NCBI RefSeq assembly: GCF_011745365.1
Contig: NW_024468909.1
Coordinates: 930,001-994,000 of the forward strand
Direction of reading: 5' to 3'
Source of the DNA: Cryphonectria parasitica EP155
Lineage: Eukaryota > Ascomycota > Sordariomycetes > Diaporthales > Cryphonectriaceae
DNA length: 64,000 bases
The notes under the pieces are model-generated. The model was not told the DNA's origin. It searched no databases and saw only the letters and a list, made by a program, of their open reading frames with translations. Shown here one piece after another: positions 34,601-45,719 of the stretch. The number at the start of each line of letters is the position of its first letter. Within the stretch, counting starts at the first letter, position 1. The position numbers were made by a program, and so were the translations under genes.

Positions 34601-36478
34601 TCAGAGTCCGAAACAATCCACCATCCACACTCAGTTCGCCTGGCTACCTATTAGGCAAGTACTTATAAGACCTATGTGCTTTGGGTAAATGAGTCAAGCA
34701 CCATGGAGCCTATGCTTTGAAGCCTCTGGGTCTCACTGTCTACAAATACATATGTAGAGAGGACCTCGGAGATGGTATTGGTTTCGGCTATGACGAGAGA
34801 AATGCAAAGCCACGTCAACACCTCTTGTCAGCCTTCATGAGGTGGAGACATCCCCTACTACTTACTGAAGTACCTGTTGGTGGTTGATGCGTGATGAGCA
34901 CCCTGTCGGTTGGAATCAGGCAGCCGGATCAAATCTTTGGGTTTCTACAGTGCGCACTCGCCCCGTTTTGTTGGGCGTCATGTGTACAGCTACACGATCC
35001 GTGGATCCTTGCAAATTTAGAATTCTTCATGCATTGCTGTGTAAGTGCATGATTAGTCACTGTGACATATCGGGTTAGAAGAAAAATGGTTTGATACATT
35101 GTCCGTCTCTCTGCTCGATATGGACGTGATCAGGTTTTGGAATTTGAGGATGACCACTTTTGACATTCGATAGGACAAGACAAATTGGGCCAGACATCGA
35201 CGCAGGTCAGTGAAAATAATTTAAGTACTCGTAACGAAAATACTCGGGCAGATTGTCATCATGGGAGTGATTTGATGCGAACATAATTACCTAGAATGTT
35301 TCATCTCTTCAGTCTGAAGCGTCTAGCCCTTCTCTCTGGTATCACCATGTCCATCAGCAGTACGGCTGTCTATATGCTATTTTGATAAGCCAGTGTGCCC
35401 GTGCTGGCGAATTTCTCAGTGAATCATTGCATTGTTCAGATTTTCCACAGACGGTCAGACCTGAGATTGTCATCGTTGCAAAAGACACGTTTCAACTACA
35501 CTCACGGAGAGAAAGAGCTTCACCATATCTTGCTTCTATTACTCTATCTTTAATAAACGCTTAGAAAAATGAAGATTGTTGAAAGCAAAATACGGTATCC
35601 CGATACGCAACTGCTTAGGTATCATATGCCAGACACGCACCTAAGCACCCTTCCACCAGCGATTACTGGGGAAAGTATTCTGTCGGGGCCATGGAGCTTG
35701 CCCGAGTCTTAAACTCATCTACATCTGCCAAGTATTACTGCTTGATCTCAGCTGTTAACTGGAAATGGTATTTTCAAGTGGTCCTAAATGAACATTGGAC
35801 GTGAAATTGCTCAAAAGTCGAAAGCGGTCTGAGCATAGAGAACAACATGTTACATCAAGATCCTGAGTTGTACATTTGTGTTTTGTGTTTTGAAACTGAA
35901 CGATCATTGAAGACAGATGCTTCACCATACCCTCATCACGGAGTTGCACAGCCAAGACAATGCACCTGATTACGTGGCAGGCTGGAGGTGATTGATGGTC
36001 CTCTTGGTGTCCTGTTTTCCGCCCATGGGACTCTGTTATGTAAATATGCAGTCTCACAAAGTCCAGGCCGAAACTCAATAGGTTACCAGTATTCCTAGCC
36101 CCAGACCACAAACCTGCTTCTAAACTCGTAATTATGTCACAATGTTATTATAGTTTCCATATTTGGAGGCATACTGATTGACAATTTAGGCATCAGAGTA
36201 CACGCGTTGCGAGATGTCTTGCACGTGGGAAAATTTATTTAGTTTTCGTTTCATCATCGGTTTGTAGTAACTGAGTATGCAGTCGTTTTTGTTTCCCAGC
36301 AGGTCATGAAACAACAGAGTTTGCCCAGGTGACCACGCCTCGATTTTGCTTGCAACCTCATTGTCGAATATCGTGGATATAATTCATGCCAGCCACTAAC
36401 GCCTGCTTCCCAAGACACGAGGGCTGAAAAGGAAAAAGAAAAGAACAAGAAAACAAGTGTGAGAAGCTGCTTGTCACA
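31634..36478. other. 4.8-kb gene-empty, AT-richer stretch
   Basis: No open frame longer than about 118 codons and none with a recognisable domain. The first ~400 bases are probably promoter and leader of the HeLo-type gene. Base composition looks clearly more AT-rich than the genes. I found no terminal repeats or recognisable transposase remnant by eye. It could be heterochromatin-like or mutated old repeat sequence, but this is not shown. Confidence 0.55.
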
Positions 36479-37246
36479 TCACAGCATCAGGGCAGACCCA
36501 AGCAGACCGGCCGCAAGCACCGCCACCATGCTGCCAAACAGGCCGTTCACAGCCGGCGCGAGGCCGGGGGCGACGGAGGCACTACTGCTGGCGCTGCTGC
36601 TGCTAGAGGCGGTGGTGGTGCCGTTTGTTTGCGACTCGTCGGCGCTGACAAGGGCTGTCAGGCTGGAGTCGGAGCTGAAAGCGGCCGTCACACCGGAGGC
36701 ATTCTTGCAGCTGGTTGTTGAGTAGTTGCCCGAGCCCGACACGAAGTTAACAGCCGCGCACTATCGACAGAAGACGTTAGCACCAGAAATTGTTCTGCTG
36801 GTATCTGGGAAGGTTTGGAATAGTGCAGTGAGGACGTGAAGGGGGATTCTCACCTGGTACAAGAGCCCGTCGGGTCCGTCACACACGACACCCAGCACGC
36901 CCGTTGACCCCACGAGGCTGGCTGGTGCCGCCACCGCCTGCTGACAGTAGTCACCCTCACCGGTCTGGGTGAAGATGGGGTAGATCTGGGTCCAGTTGGA
37001 GCTGCCGGTCTGGTCGGTGGTGGCGCGGAACAGCCAGTTGGCCTCGGGGTGTCCCAGGAACAGCTCGATGGCCTCGCCGTCGACGTGGAAGTCGGTCACG
37101 TTGTCCTTTGAGAAGTCGAGGGTGACGCCACCGCAGGGGGAGGTGCCTTCTGTGTCCTCGTCGAAGGGTCCCACTGAGACTGGGGCGTCGAGAGTGAAGT
37201 GGGCGGCCGCAAGGGCGGGCAGCAGGAGGAGGGTGAGGCGAGTCAT
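36479..37246 (-). CDS. BIM1-like copper-binding, GPI-anchored surface protein
   Basis: Two exons, 37246-36854 and 36760-36479 (93-nt intron, phase 0), encode 224 aa. A 15-residue signal peptide ends AAA, so the mature protein starts with histidine (HFTLDAP). An N-terminal His is the hallmark of the copper histidine brace in LPMO and LPMO-like X325/BIM1 proteins. The following SPCGG, VTDFHVDG, LGHPEANWLFRATTD and DGLLYQCAAVNFVSG match this family. The C-terminal third is a Ser/Thr/Ala-rich stalk ending in a hydrophobic tail (AVLAAGLLGSALML), as expected for GPI attachment. Cryptococcus Bim1 helps acquire copper; other X325 members bind copper at the cell surface without oxidising polysaccharides. 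It faces a ferric/cupric reductase gene across a 2.4-kb divergent spacer, which suits a metal-uptake role. Confidence 0.88.
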
Positions 37247-39630
37247 GGTTTGACGTCTGGCTTAGGAAGAGTTGTTGAGGGAGTGGTTCTCGACGCGTCT
37301 TGTTGCAGAGATGATGAGGTTTTGAGGGATATGGAGTCAGTCTTGTGAGTTTGGGGGGAGAGAGGAAAGATGAGGTCCAGAGGGAGAATCTGAGGTCTAA
37401 AAGAGCTTGGAGAGCTTCGATATGACGCCCTGTCAAACAGGGATCCGGCCCGGGCTCTTGGTCTAGAGGTCCTTGGTGGAAACGCCAACGGAGGTGCAAT
37501 GCAGACAGGTTGAGCACATAAACCAGGGTGGGAGTATGTTTCCACCAGGGCAGACGTGGACTTTTCGGTGCAGCATCTCAGAAAGGGAAAGGTCGGTAGG
37601 AGGAACGATAGCCATAATACTATGGTGCAAGCTCAGAGCGATGGGACGAAACAAAGAGGAGTACATAGTACATCAAGCGTTAATACTACCCCCACTCGGG
37701 AGGAGGGCATGCTCGGGTCATCCAGCCTCAGCTATGAGCAAGAATTGAGCCAAAGGACGGAGGTGTCGAGTACGTTTCACAGGTGCCTTCTAGCATTTCT
37801 TACCGGTGTAGAAAGCACCATCTCAAACCTGCTCACGCCAGGCAATTTTCGAGACGTTGGCGATCAATAGTTCCAAGATTGCTGTAGTACCGACTGGATG
37901 GAGTTGCCAGGTTCCTCCTCCATGCTAAGGTGGCGGCTCGCACACATGATATACCGAGCTGGGGACAGCGATGAAGCAAGGGAGACTTTCTCTGTGCTTT
38001 GGGCAAAGCAAACTTTCATTTGATGGGTGTTTTGATGTTTTGGAAACAGTGTCTCAACCCCACAGTATAACCTCAAGATTGGCACGATCGACTGAACCAT
38101 ATGGCCTGTAGATCTGATTTGGGTGCGACGAACTCTCGTCCTGTCTTTGTCTGTTTGTCTGAGATCTATTATCGTCTGTGCACGTCGTAAGATACAAGTG
38201 TGGTGATAACGTGATCACCATCGGTGTTCTCATCTTCTGGTATTGCCCCTTCCCACCTCCCAAGAGACTCACATACATAGTTGTGGATGAGGTGAGGTTG
38301 ATGAGGCTGGCAGGGAGCTTCTCCAGCTTCCAAGCGACCCCTCGTCGAAACCCTAGTTTAGTGGCAGGATACTTGCTCAATCTAAGCTGATCATGGTTAA
38401 GGTTAACGCCTTGTGCAGTGGACCTTCTAGCGCCACAACCGTGCGCGAGCAGGGGTTGGATCTCGACCCTTTGAGCATGTTTCTGCAGCGCCATCAACTT
38501 TTGGGAAGGCGATCATAAGAGAGAGGGAATTTTTTCTATAAAAAATTGGCAAAGGATTGCTCGAGCTGGTGATGGGGCAAACCGAGGTGCGAGGCGAGGC
38601 GAGGCGGCTGAATATTCTATCCCTCTTGTATCTCATGGAGAAGATTATTTGGTGTTGACAGGCGATGGGAGGCACATGTGCTTGACAGCTTGACTTGACC
38701 TTCTGGATCTCTGAGCAGTAAACATGAAGGGTAGCATACTGCTCATACAACCAAACAGTCCTCAACCAAGCTCGACTATGTATATACTACTGTATGTAGT
38801 ATCGTAATACTCTCTTGTGTGGCACACATAAAGTGGAGTCTTACTCGATTGTTCGAGACCGCCACTCACGATCTCCGTTGCCCTAGTACCGACCCGGGAA
38901 ATCTACCGCTTGTCTGACGCCGGCGCGCAGTCTGAAAGACCTTGAGCCTTGGAATGGATGAGCAAGTTTCCATTCCTGCCTCCTCGTCTTGGCTCTGACC
39001 ATTGAGGTTGGGGGAACCTTGAGCTGAGCAATCCGAGGGTGATGGTGGTAAGTGCACCCTACCGGGCCTTTTGGCTCAACCACACCATCCATCCACGGCC
39101 TTTTATCGCGCCCACCTTTGTGCTGTGGACCCCAGTCATCTATGAATTGGTTCCCTGATATGCCTCCTCGAAGACCCCTCATCAGACCTATCTGTGGCTG
39201 CTGGGATGATCGGGATTTCAAATCTGTCTCGCGTAGTCGACCGGCACCTCACTAGCCCAGACGTCTCAGACTCTCCTCCTTGGGTTGCTCTTGCACCCTA
39301 TACGACTAGCCTCAGACAACAATTTGCTCTCTGGGCGTTGAGGCGACTGATTGACTGACCGACCAGCTCCTCGGCTGTCCAAAGGGAACTCTCGAGATCT
39401 AATTGTCGACCCTCTCCCGCTTTCCAAAAAAGACGATCAGCCTATGTTCGTACAGTCAATTCTTTGAACTTCGAAAGCATCTCCACAGCTGCAGAGTAAA
39501 TTGTCTTGGCAGGTACCGCCACACATCGCAGCTCGCACAGGCGGTTGTGCCTTATTCGGATACGCCAAGATCTATCGCGAGCCTGCCCTTCCTTCTCTCA
39601 AAGACCCTCTTTCATCACAGGCGGGACAAG
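37247..39630. other. Divergent spacer BIM1-like / ferric reductase
   Basis: No gene seen; the longest frames lack domains. Contains TTTGCTC at 39323-39329, close to the yeast Mac1 copper-response core, 302 bp upstream of the reductase start. Confidence 0.5.
39323..39329 (+). promoter_or_regulatory. Possible copper-response-like heptamer TTTGCTC
   Basis: Matches the core of the S. cerevisiae Mac1 site. A heptamer is expected by chance in a spacer this size about once in three or four, and filamentous fungi may use other factors, so this is only a pointer. Confidence 0.2.
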
Positions 39631-41594
39631 ATGGATATGTCAAGCATGAGCATGGGCACCAGCCTGTTCCAGGTCGAGAATATGGGCTTGGCGCGCACAT
39701 ACTGGTACCTCATCGTCGGTGTGATAGGCCTTCTCTTGGTCGTGCGCGCTGCCAATTATCTCCAGAGGAGGATAAGGTTCGTCGTCATTTGTGTGGCCAC
39801 TAGTCCCTTCTGTATGTGCTTACATGAATTATTTGCAGGTTACGAAGATGTGCAGCCTCGCCAACCTCATCTCCAACAAAACCACGCGGTCCCATATCAC
39901 AGGCATGGGAGACAGCAACCGCAATAGGCCGCGAGGCTAGCTATCCCCAGCTATACGTGCCCACGCGCTTCCTCTCCTGGCTGACGCCCCCGTCCATGGG
40001 CCGCCTGCTCGTCCTGCTCGTCTACTGGGCCGTCATCATCTATATGGCCACCGCAGGCGCCATCGTCAAGGACGCCTACTTCTGGGAGCGCATCGGCTTC
40101 CGCAATGCCTGGGTGACCGTCATGCAGGTGCCCTTCCTCTACTTGCTCGCGTCCAAGAGCAGCGTCATCGGAATGCTCGTCGGGAGCAGCTACGAGCGCC
40201 TGAACTGGCTGCACCGCTGGGTTGCGCGTACCATGTTCATTACGGCGACAGTGCACGGATGGCACTTTTGGTCCGAGTGGAAGCGCGCCGAAATTATTGA
40301 GGAGGAGATCGCCATAATGCCTATGGTCAAGTACGGGCTGGGCGCCTGGGGCCTGTTGTTGTGGGCCAATATCTCCACGCTAGCCCCCTTGCGACATATG
40401 TGGTACGAGTTCTTCGTCGCCCAGCACATGTTGACGTGGATCCTGTTTCTGTACATCGTCTACACCCACGTGCCTTACTATGCGCAGTACAACGTCTGGT
40501 TTGCCGTCGCGGCTCTGTGCTTCGATCGCTTCTACCGCACGGTGCTTCTCGTTTGGCAGAATGTGAAGTTTAGGCCGAATCGAGGGGGTTGCAAGGGCGG
40601 GCAGAGAGCTGGGCACCAGGCGCAGATTCGGGCCGTGGGCGGAGACATTGCTGTCGTCACCATCAAGGACGTCCACTTCTCCTGGAGAGCGGGACAGCAC
40701 CTGTACCTGTGGATGCCAAAAATTGGTTTCTCGGATCACCACCCCTACACCATCGCCTGCGCTCACACCCTGCCCGAGACGTGCATCTGCAACAGCATCC
40801 AGCTCGTCGTGAGGAAACACAAGGGCTTCTCGCGCAGGCTCTACAATTATGCAAAGAAAATGCAGACAGCCGGCAAGAAGGAGACGGTGACGGCGTTCGT
40901 CAGCGGGCCCTATGGTCTGCCGCCGCGGTGGGACATATACGATACGCTTGTCCTGATCTCGGCATCCACAGGGGCCAGCTTCACCCTACCGATTCTGGAG
41001 AGCGTGCTCATGTCCAGCAATACGTCTATATGCACGCGGCGTATCGACTTCCTGCTCGCCGCCAAGAAGGGCGATGAGATCGACTACTACGTCCAGCGGC
41101 TGCACGAGATGATCGACAGGGCAGCGGACGTCGGCATCGAGTTGAAGGTCCACATCGCCGTGACGCAGGGCCCACCGCCACCTCTGCTTGTCAGGAGACC
41201 AACCACTGGCGAAAAGGCCTCGGGCGTGTCTTCATCCTCGGCCAGTACCTCCTCGCCCTCTTCCAACCGGGCCGGCTTCAACAACAAGACCGACCTTACC
41301 GCTGTGGTGGACATCGAGAAACAGGGCGGCGCGCTGGCTAGCGACGGGAGGCGTGGAAGCTCCGCAAGCAGCGACTCAAATGTTCACCACCTGAGCTCCA
41401 GGCCGAACATTGAGGCGTTCATCAGGGACCCCGTGGAGGCGGCTGAGGGCGAGACGTCTGTTGTTGTCTGTGGTGGGAAGTCGCTGGTCGCGAGGGCGAG
41501 GAATTGTGTCGCCAAGCTGAGCGATGAGAGAGCCGTGCACAAAGGGACTGGTGCCCAAGGGATCCATCTGCATGTTGAGGAGTACTGTTTTTAA
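39631..41594 (+). CDS. Ferric/cupric reductase transmembrane protein (FRE family)
   Basis: Two exons (39631-39776, 39839-41594) give 633 aa; the 62-nt intron keeps phase. A short Met/Ser N-terminus and one membrane segment (YLIVGVIGLLLVV) precede the ferric-reductase-like membrane domain. That domain has paired haem-ligand histidines in LHRWVARTMFITATVHGWHFW and in RHMWYEFFVAQHMLTW. The cytosolic half has an FAD-binding region (SWRAGQHLYLWMP, HPYTIA near residue 350), an NAD(P)H-binding GPYG near 404, ISASTGASFTLPIL, and the terminal VVVCGG and HVEEYCF. FRE proteins move electrons from NADPH across the plasma membrane to reduce Fe(III) or Cu(II) before uptake. A Ser-rich insertion (about residues 490-560) lies between the nucleotide-binding parts. 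The divergent neighbour is the BIM1-like copper protein. Family secure; metal preference not readable. Confidence 0.92.
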
Positions 41595-41980
41595 ATGCAT
41601 ACATGCGTATGATATCTAATGACGAGCGATGAAAAAGAAATGAAAATGTCATGACCATACATTTATGGAGATCAGTTGCGCCTTTTTGTCTTGCTCGTTT
41701 TTCGGTTACGTTACTGATGCACTGTTGTTTCTTTGACGAACCAAAACAGGAAACAAAACATAGCATGAAACTAATATCATGTGACAGATGGAATACATTA
41801 TATGAATGGATGATTATACAACATAATTTTGGGTATAAAGAGAGGAGGCCAGTGGTTTGGGGGGGGGGGGGCGGGGGAAGGGAACAAGGGTGCTCTGCTC
41901 ATTGCTTATCGATAAGCGTTGGGCAGTGACCTCCACCCGCGGGTAGGTTTGGCTTGGAGATGGAACTGGGGTGCAGTTGG

Positions 41981-42012
<32 letters not shown>

Positions 42013-42075
42013 ATTGAGTCACAAACACGATGATAGTAGGGCAGTTGCATCCGAGCATACTAAGAAGGAGAGGAC
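41595..42075. other. Spacer between reductase and ArgRS genes
   Basis: Carries the 3' UTR of the reductase gene and the promoter of the ArgRS gene. A run of 13 G lies at 41859-41871 and 28 consecutive A at 41981-42008. Confidence 0.6.
41981..42008. repeat. Poly(A)28 tract
   Basis: The longest homopolymer in the window, 67 bp upstream of the first ArgRS ATG. Poly(dA:dT) tracts exclude nucleosomes and are common in fungal housekeeping promoters. Confidence 0.9.
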
Positions 42076-44464
42076 ATGCATGTTTTCCGTCCTCTTACTA
42101 GACGCCCATTTTCTTCCTTCTCGTCGACTCAAAACTGCCAGATACTTGCTGCATTCAGCACAAAGGCGGCTGCTGCACAACGGCGACATCAATTCACGAA
42201 CCCCTCCTCTAACAAGAATAACCCCACCTTGACTCTCAACTCGAATTTCACCACTACCTCCTCCACCACAGCCGCCCTCTATCAAGCGTTGGCCCCACGA
42301 TCTATCGCGGCTTGTCACTTTCATACCTCTTCTTCTGCCCTCCAGACTACACCAGTCGCATCATCCTTCTACCAGGCGATCATTATGGCGGTTCCTCCGA
42401 CTGGCATCGAACAGCTAGTGAAGCTCACCTCCGACCTGTCTCTCGACCAGATCCGCGACAAGTTCCCTGCGTGCTACCCCGAGACAAATCCCATCGATGT
42501 CTACAGGCTACACCTGACAAACCTTCTCGAGAAGATCACGGGAGTGGATCCCAAGATCATCTTTCCTGCGATACAATGGACACAAGGTTTGGACAAGGGC
42601 GACGTCATGCTGGCTGCGCCCGCCCTCAGAGTGAAGGGCAAGAAGCCTGACGAGCTGGCCAAGGAGTGGGCAGAGAAGGTATGATTTGCCGGCGCTCGAT
42701 GATATGTGTAGAGCAGGAGATCGGTTGTGTTGACTGTGTTTCGCCTACAGTTTCCCGAGGACGACCCGCTCTTCAACAAGCCCGTGGTGACGGCCGTCCA
42801 CCTGTCCTTCTTCTTCAAGAGCGCGCCTCTCACAGAGGCTGTCATCCCCTTGATTCGGTCGCTGGGTAAGACTTACGGCAACAACCCTGCGATGGGCCTC
42901 AAGGACCCCAAGAACCCCAACGGAGATCGCAAGCGCATAATCGTCGAGTTCTCCTCCCCCAATATCGCCAAGCCCTTCCACGCTGGTCACCTGCGGAGTA
43001 CGATTATTGGAGGTTTCATCTCGAATCTATACGAGGGAGCAGGCTGGGATGTCGTCCGAATCAACTACCTGGGTGACTGGGGCAAGCAGTATGGTCTGCT
43101 GGGTTTGGGTTTTGAGCGGTACGGTGACGAGGAGGCGCTGAACAAGGATCCGATCAACCACCTCTTCAATCTGTACGTTCGCATCAACAGCGAGATCAAA
43201 GAGGAGGAGGAGAAGATAAAGGCGCTCAAGGCGGAGGGCAAGGAGGCGGAGGCGGCGCAGCTGACGGAAAGCGGCCTGGACGAGCAGGCTCGGAAATACT
43301 TCAAGAAGATGGTGGATGGCGATGAGGCGGCCCTGAAGCAGTGGCGCCGGTTCCGTGATCTGTCCATCGTTCGGTATCAACAGACCTACGCACGGCTGAA
43401 CATTCACTTCGACAGCTACTCGGGCGAAAGCCAGGTGCCGGAGGCAGCAATGGAGGCAGCCGCGAAGCAGATGGAGGAGAAGGGCATATCGACAGAGTCA
43501 GACGGCGCTCGTGTCGTGGACTTCACGTCGCTCATCCCGGGTAAGGAGGGTAAGCGGCTTGAGCGGCCCATCATCCGCAAGAAGGACGGCACCGCGCTGT
43601 ACCTGACGCGGGATATCAGCGAGCTCCTGGGCCGGCACGAGAAGTACAACTTCGACCAGATGATCTACGTTGTCGCGTCGCAGCAGGATCTGCACCTGAA
43701 ACAACTCTTCAAGATCGTGGAGCTCATGGGCCACAAGGAGATCGCGGCCAAGTGCCAGCACATCAACTTCGGTATGGTGCTTGGTATGAGCACACGCAAG
43801 GGCACAGTCAAGTTCCTGGACGATATCCTGCGGGATGTGGGCGACAAGATGCACGAGGTCATGCGCAAGAACGAGGACAAGTATGCGCAGGTGGAGAACC
43901 CAGAAGCCACGGCCGATATCCTTGGTATCAGCAGTGTGATGATCCAGGACATGACTGGCAAGAGGTATGCACGCACGCACGCATGCGACAATGCATTCGA
44001 GTGATCACACGGAACAAGGTTCTCAACTGACATTTACTGGCAGGATCAACAACTACTCCTTCAACATGGACGCAATGACCTCATTCGAAGGAGACACTGG
44101 CCCGTACCTCGAGTATGCGCACGCACGTGTGTGCTCCATTGAGCGCCGGGCAGCAATTCCTTCCGAGGAACTGGCCAAGGCAGACCTCACGCTGCTGAAG
44201 GAGCCGCACGCCGTGAACCTCATCCGGGTCCTCAGCCAGTGGCCCGACGTGGTGCAGAACACGCTCAAGACATTGGAGCCCACCACCGTGGTGGTGTACC
44301 TATTCAAGTTGACACACGTGCTCAGCTCGTCGTACGACCAGCTGCGCATCGTGGGTGCCGAGAAGGAGACCAAGAAGGCCCGCATGGCACTGTACGATGC
44401 GGCCCGTATAGTCATTGGAAATGGGATGCGTCTGCTGGGATTGACGCCTGTGGAGCGGATGTGA
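42076..44464 (+). CDS. Arginyl-tRNA synthetase, cytosolic/mitochondrial
   Basis: Exons 42076-42678, 42751-43964 and 44044-44464 encode 745 aa; both introns (72 and 79 nt) join in phase. This class I synthetase charges tRNA-Arg. The HIGH-type motif is HAGHLRS near residue 278, preceded by FSSPNIAKPF; the KMSKS-equivalent is GMSTRKG near 547. The N-terminal tRNA-binding (Arg-N) domain begins about residue 110, and the anticodon-binding domain ends in LLGLTPVERM. Residues 1-103 are rich in Arg, Ser, Thr and Ala and poor in acids, like a mitochondrial presequence. An internal in-frame ATG at 42385 (M104, MAVPPTG) would start the cytosolic form. One gene with two starts serving both compartments is known for fungal ArgRS-type genes and is the likely arrangement here. 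Confidence 0.94.
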
Positions 44465-45719
44465 CAGGGTTTCTTTTCAAAAAGAGGACAGGGAGGCGTG
44501 CGGGGAAAAGTGTATTCTCGAAGAACGTCCTGCGGGTTCTGTGCTAAAACCCTTATGGCTGTTTCTTGACTGAACAATTTCTACGGTAGACAGCAACAAG
44601 CAAATGTTTTACCTCTACATCACTGTAGTACTGCCAGCTGAGGGTGCTCGTGCTTCGTCTAATCTTTCGTCAGAACATCGGATGAAGTTGATGTCAGTTG
44701 TCTCGAGTATAGCAGGGCTCCAACATGAAGGAGGGATGAGCCACGTGCTCTGCTCCCAATGATGAGACGAATTCGTCCCATCCTGAGTTCGAGGGAACCA
44801 TGGCCGTTAATTACCAAATATTACCAGCAATTACTTATACCCTCAAGAGCAGAGTTTCCTTCTTTACACCAAGCTCACAGTTGTACATCATCCAGACTTT
44901 GCATAATAGGTACCCTGTTTCGTAACATACACATTCTTTCTTCACACCTCTCCCGTCTTTTGAGAATTTTTCACCCTATGATGGAACAATTCATCACCTC
45001 AGGCTTATCTTGTAACCAATTGTACAGAGCATGAACAAGGCCAGTTAATTCGGAACATACAAAGAGCGTGGTAAGAATGCGTTTTGTCAACGGCATGCCT
45101 CAGAGCACATCCCTCTTCCTTCGCACCACCTGGGCGCCGCCTTGGGGGAGATGATGATCTGACCAAGGACGAAGCTGTTGCTATCCAAAAGGAAGTGAAC
45201 CAAGACTCTGGTAATACTCAGGAATATCCATTTCCTCCTAAGGTACCACAATAGGACAAAGAGAACGGAACATGAACAACCCTCGTAAAGAGAGGAAAGG
45301 AAGACATAGTAATGCAAACTGGCTAATTATTGGCGATGTTGAAGACATGATCAACACTCCCCTCCCCCCCGCCCGCCCCCGCCCCCCCAAAAAAGGAGTT
45401 CTTTGATTGTTGCTGATTGTTGTTGTCACTATGGAAAAACGCTCTCTGTAGTGCTGTTGACTTGGGTGGTTGTTCCTGCCGACAATGTATAGAATTGTTG
45501 GTTGGCTACTTTCTAAAGCCCTAACACCTTCCTCATGCTCCCAGTGCTGGTTACACTCGCGCCTTCTGAGGTGTCACTGTCGACCGTTGTTCATATGGAG
45601 AAGGAAAGACGCACCATTGCCTCCCACGTACTCAGGTGCGGGTACTTTCTATTCCCCCGGTCTACTGAAATCAACTGCCTACACAACCGTCTGATGATCC
45701 ACGGAATACTGTAGAGTAA
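44465..45719. other. Convergent 3' spacer ArgRS/FAD monooxygenase
   Basis: 1.25 kb without a recognisable gene; includes a C-rich stretch at 45360-45388. Nothing else is seen. Confidence 0.6.
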
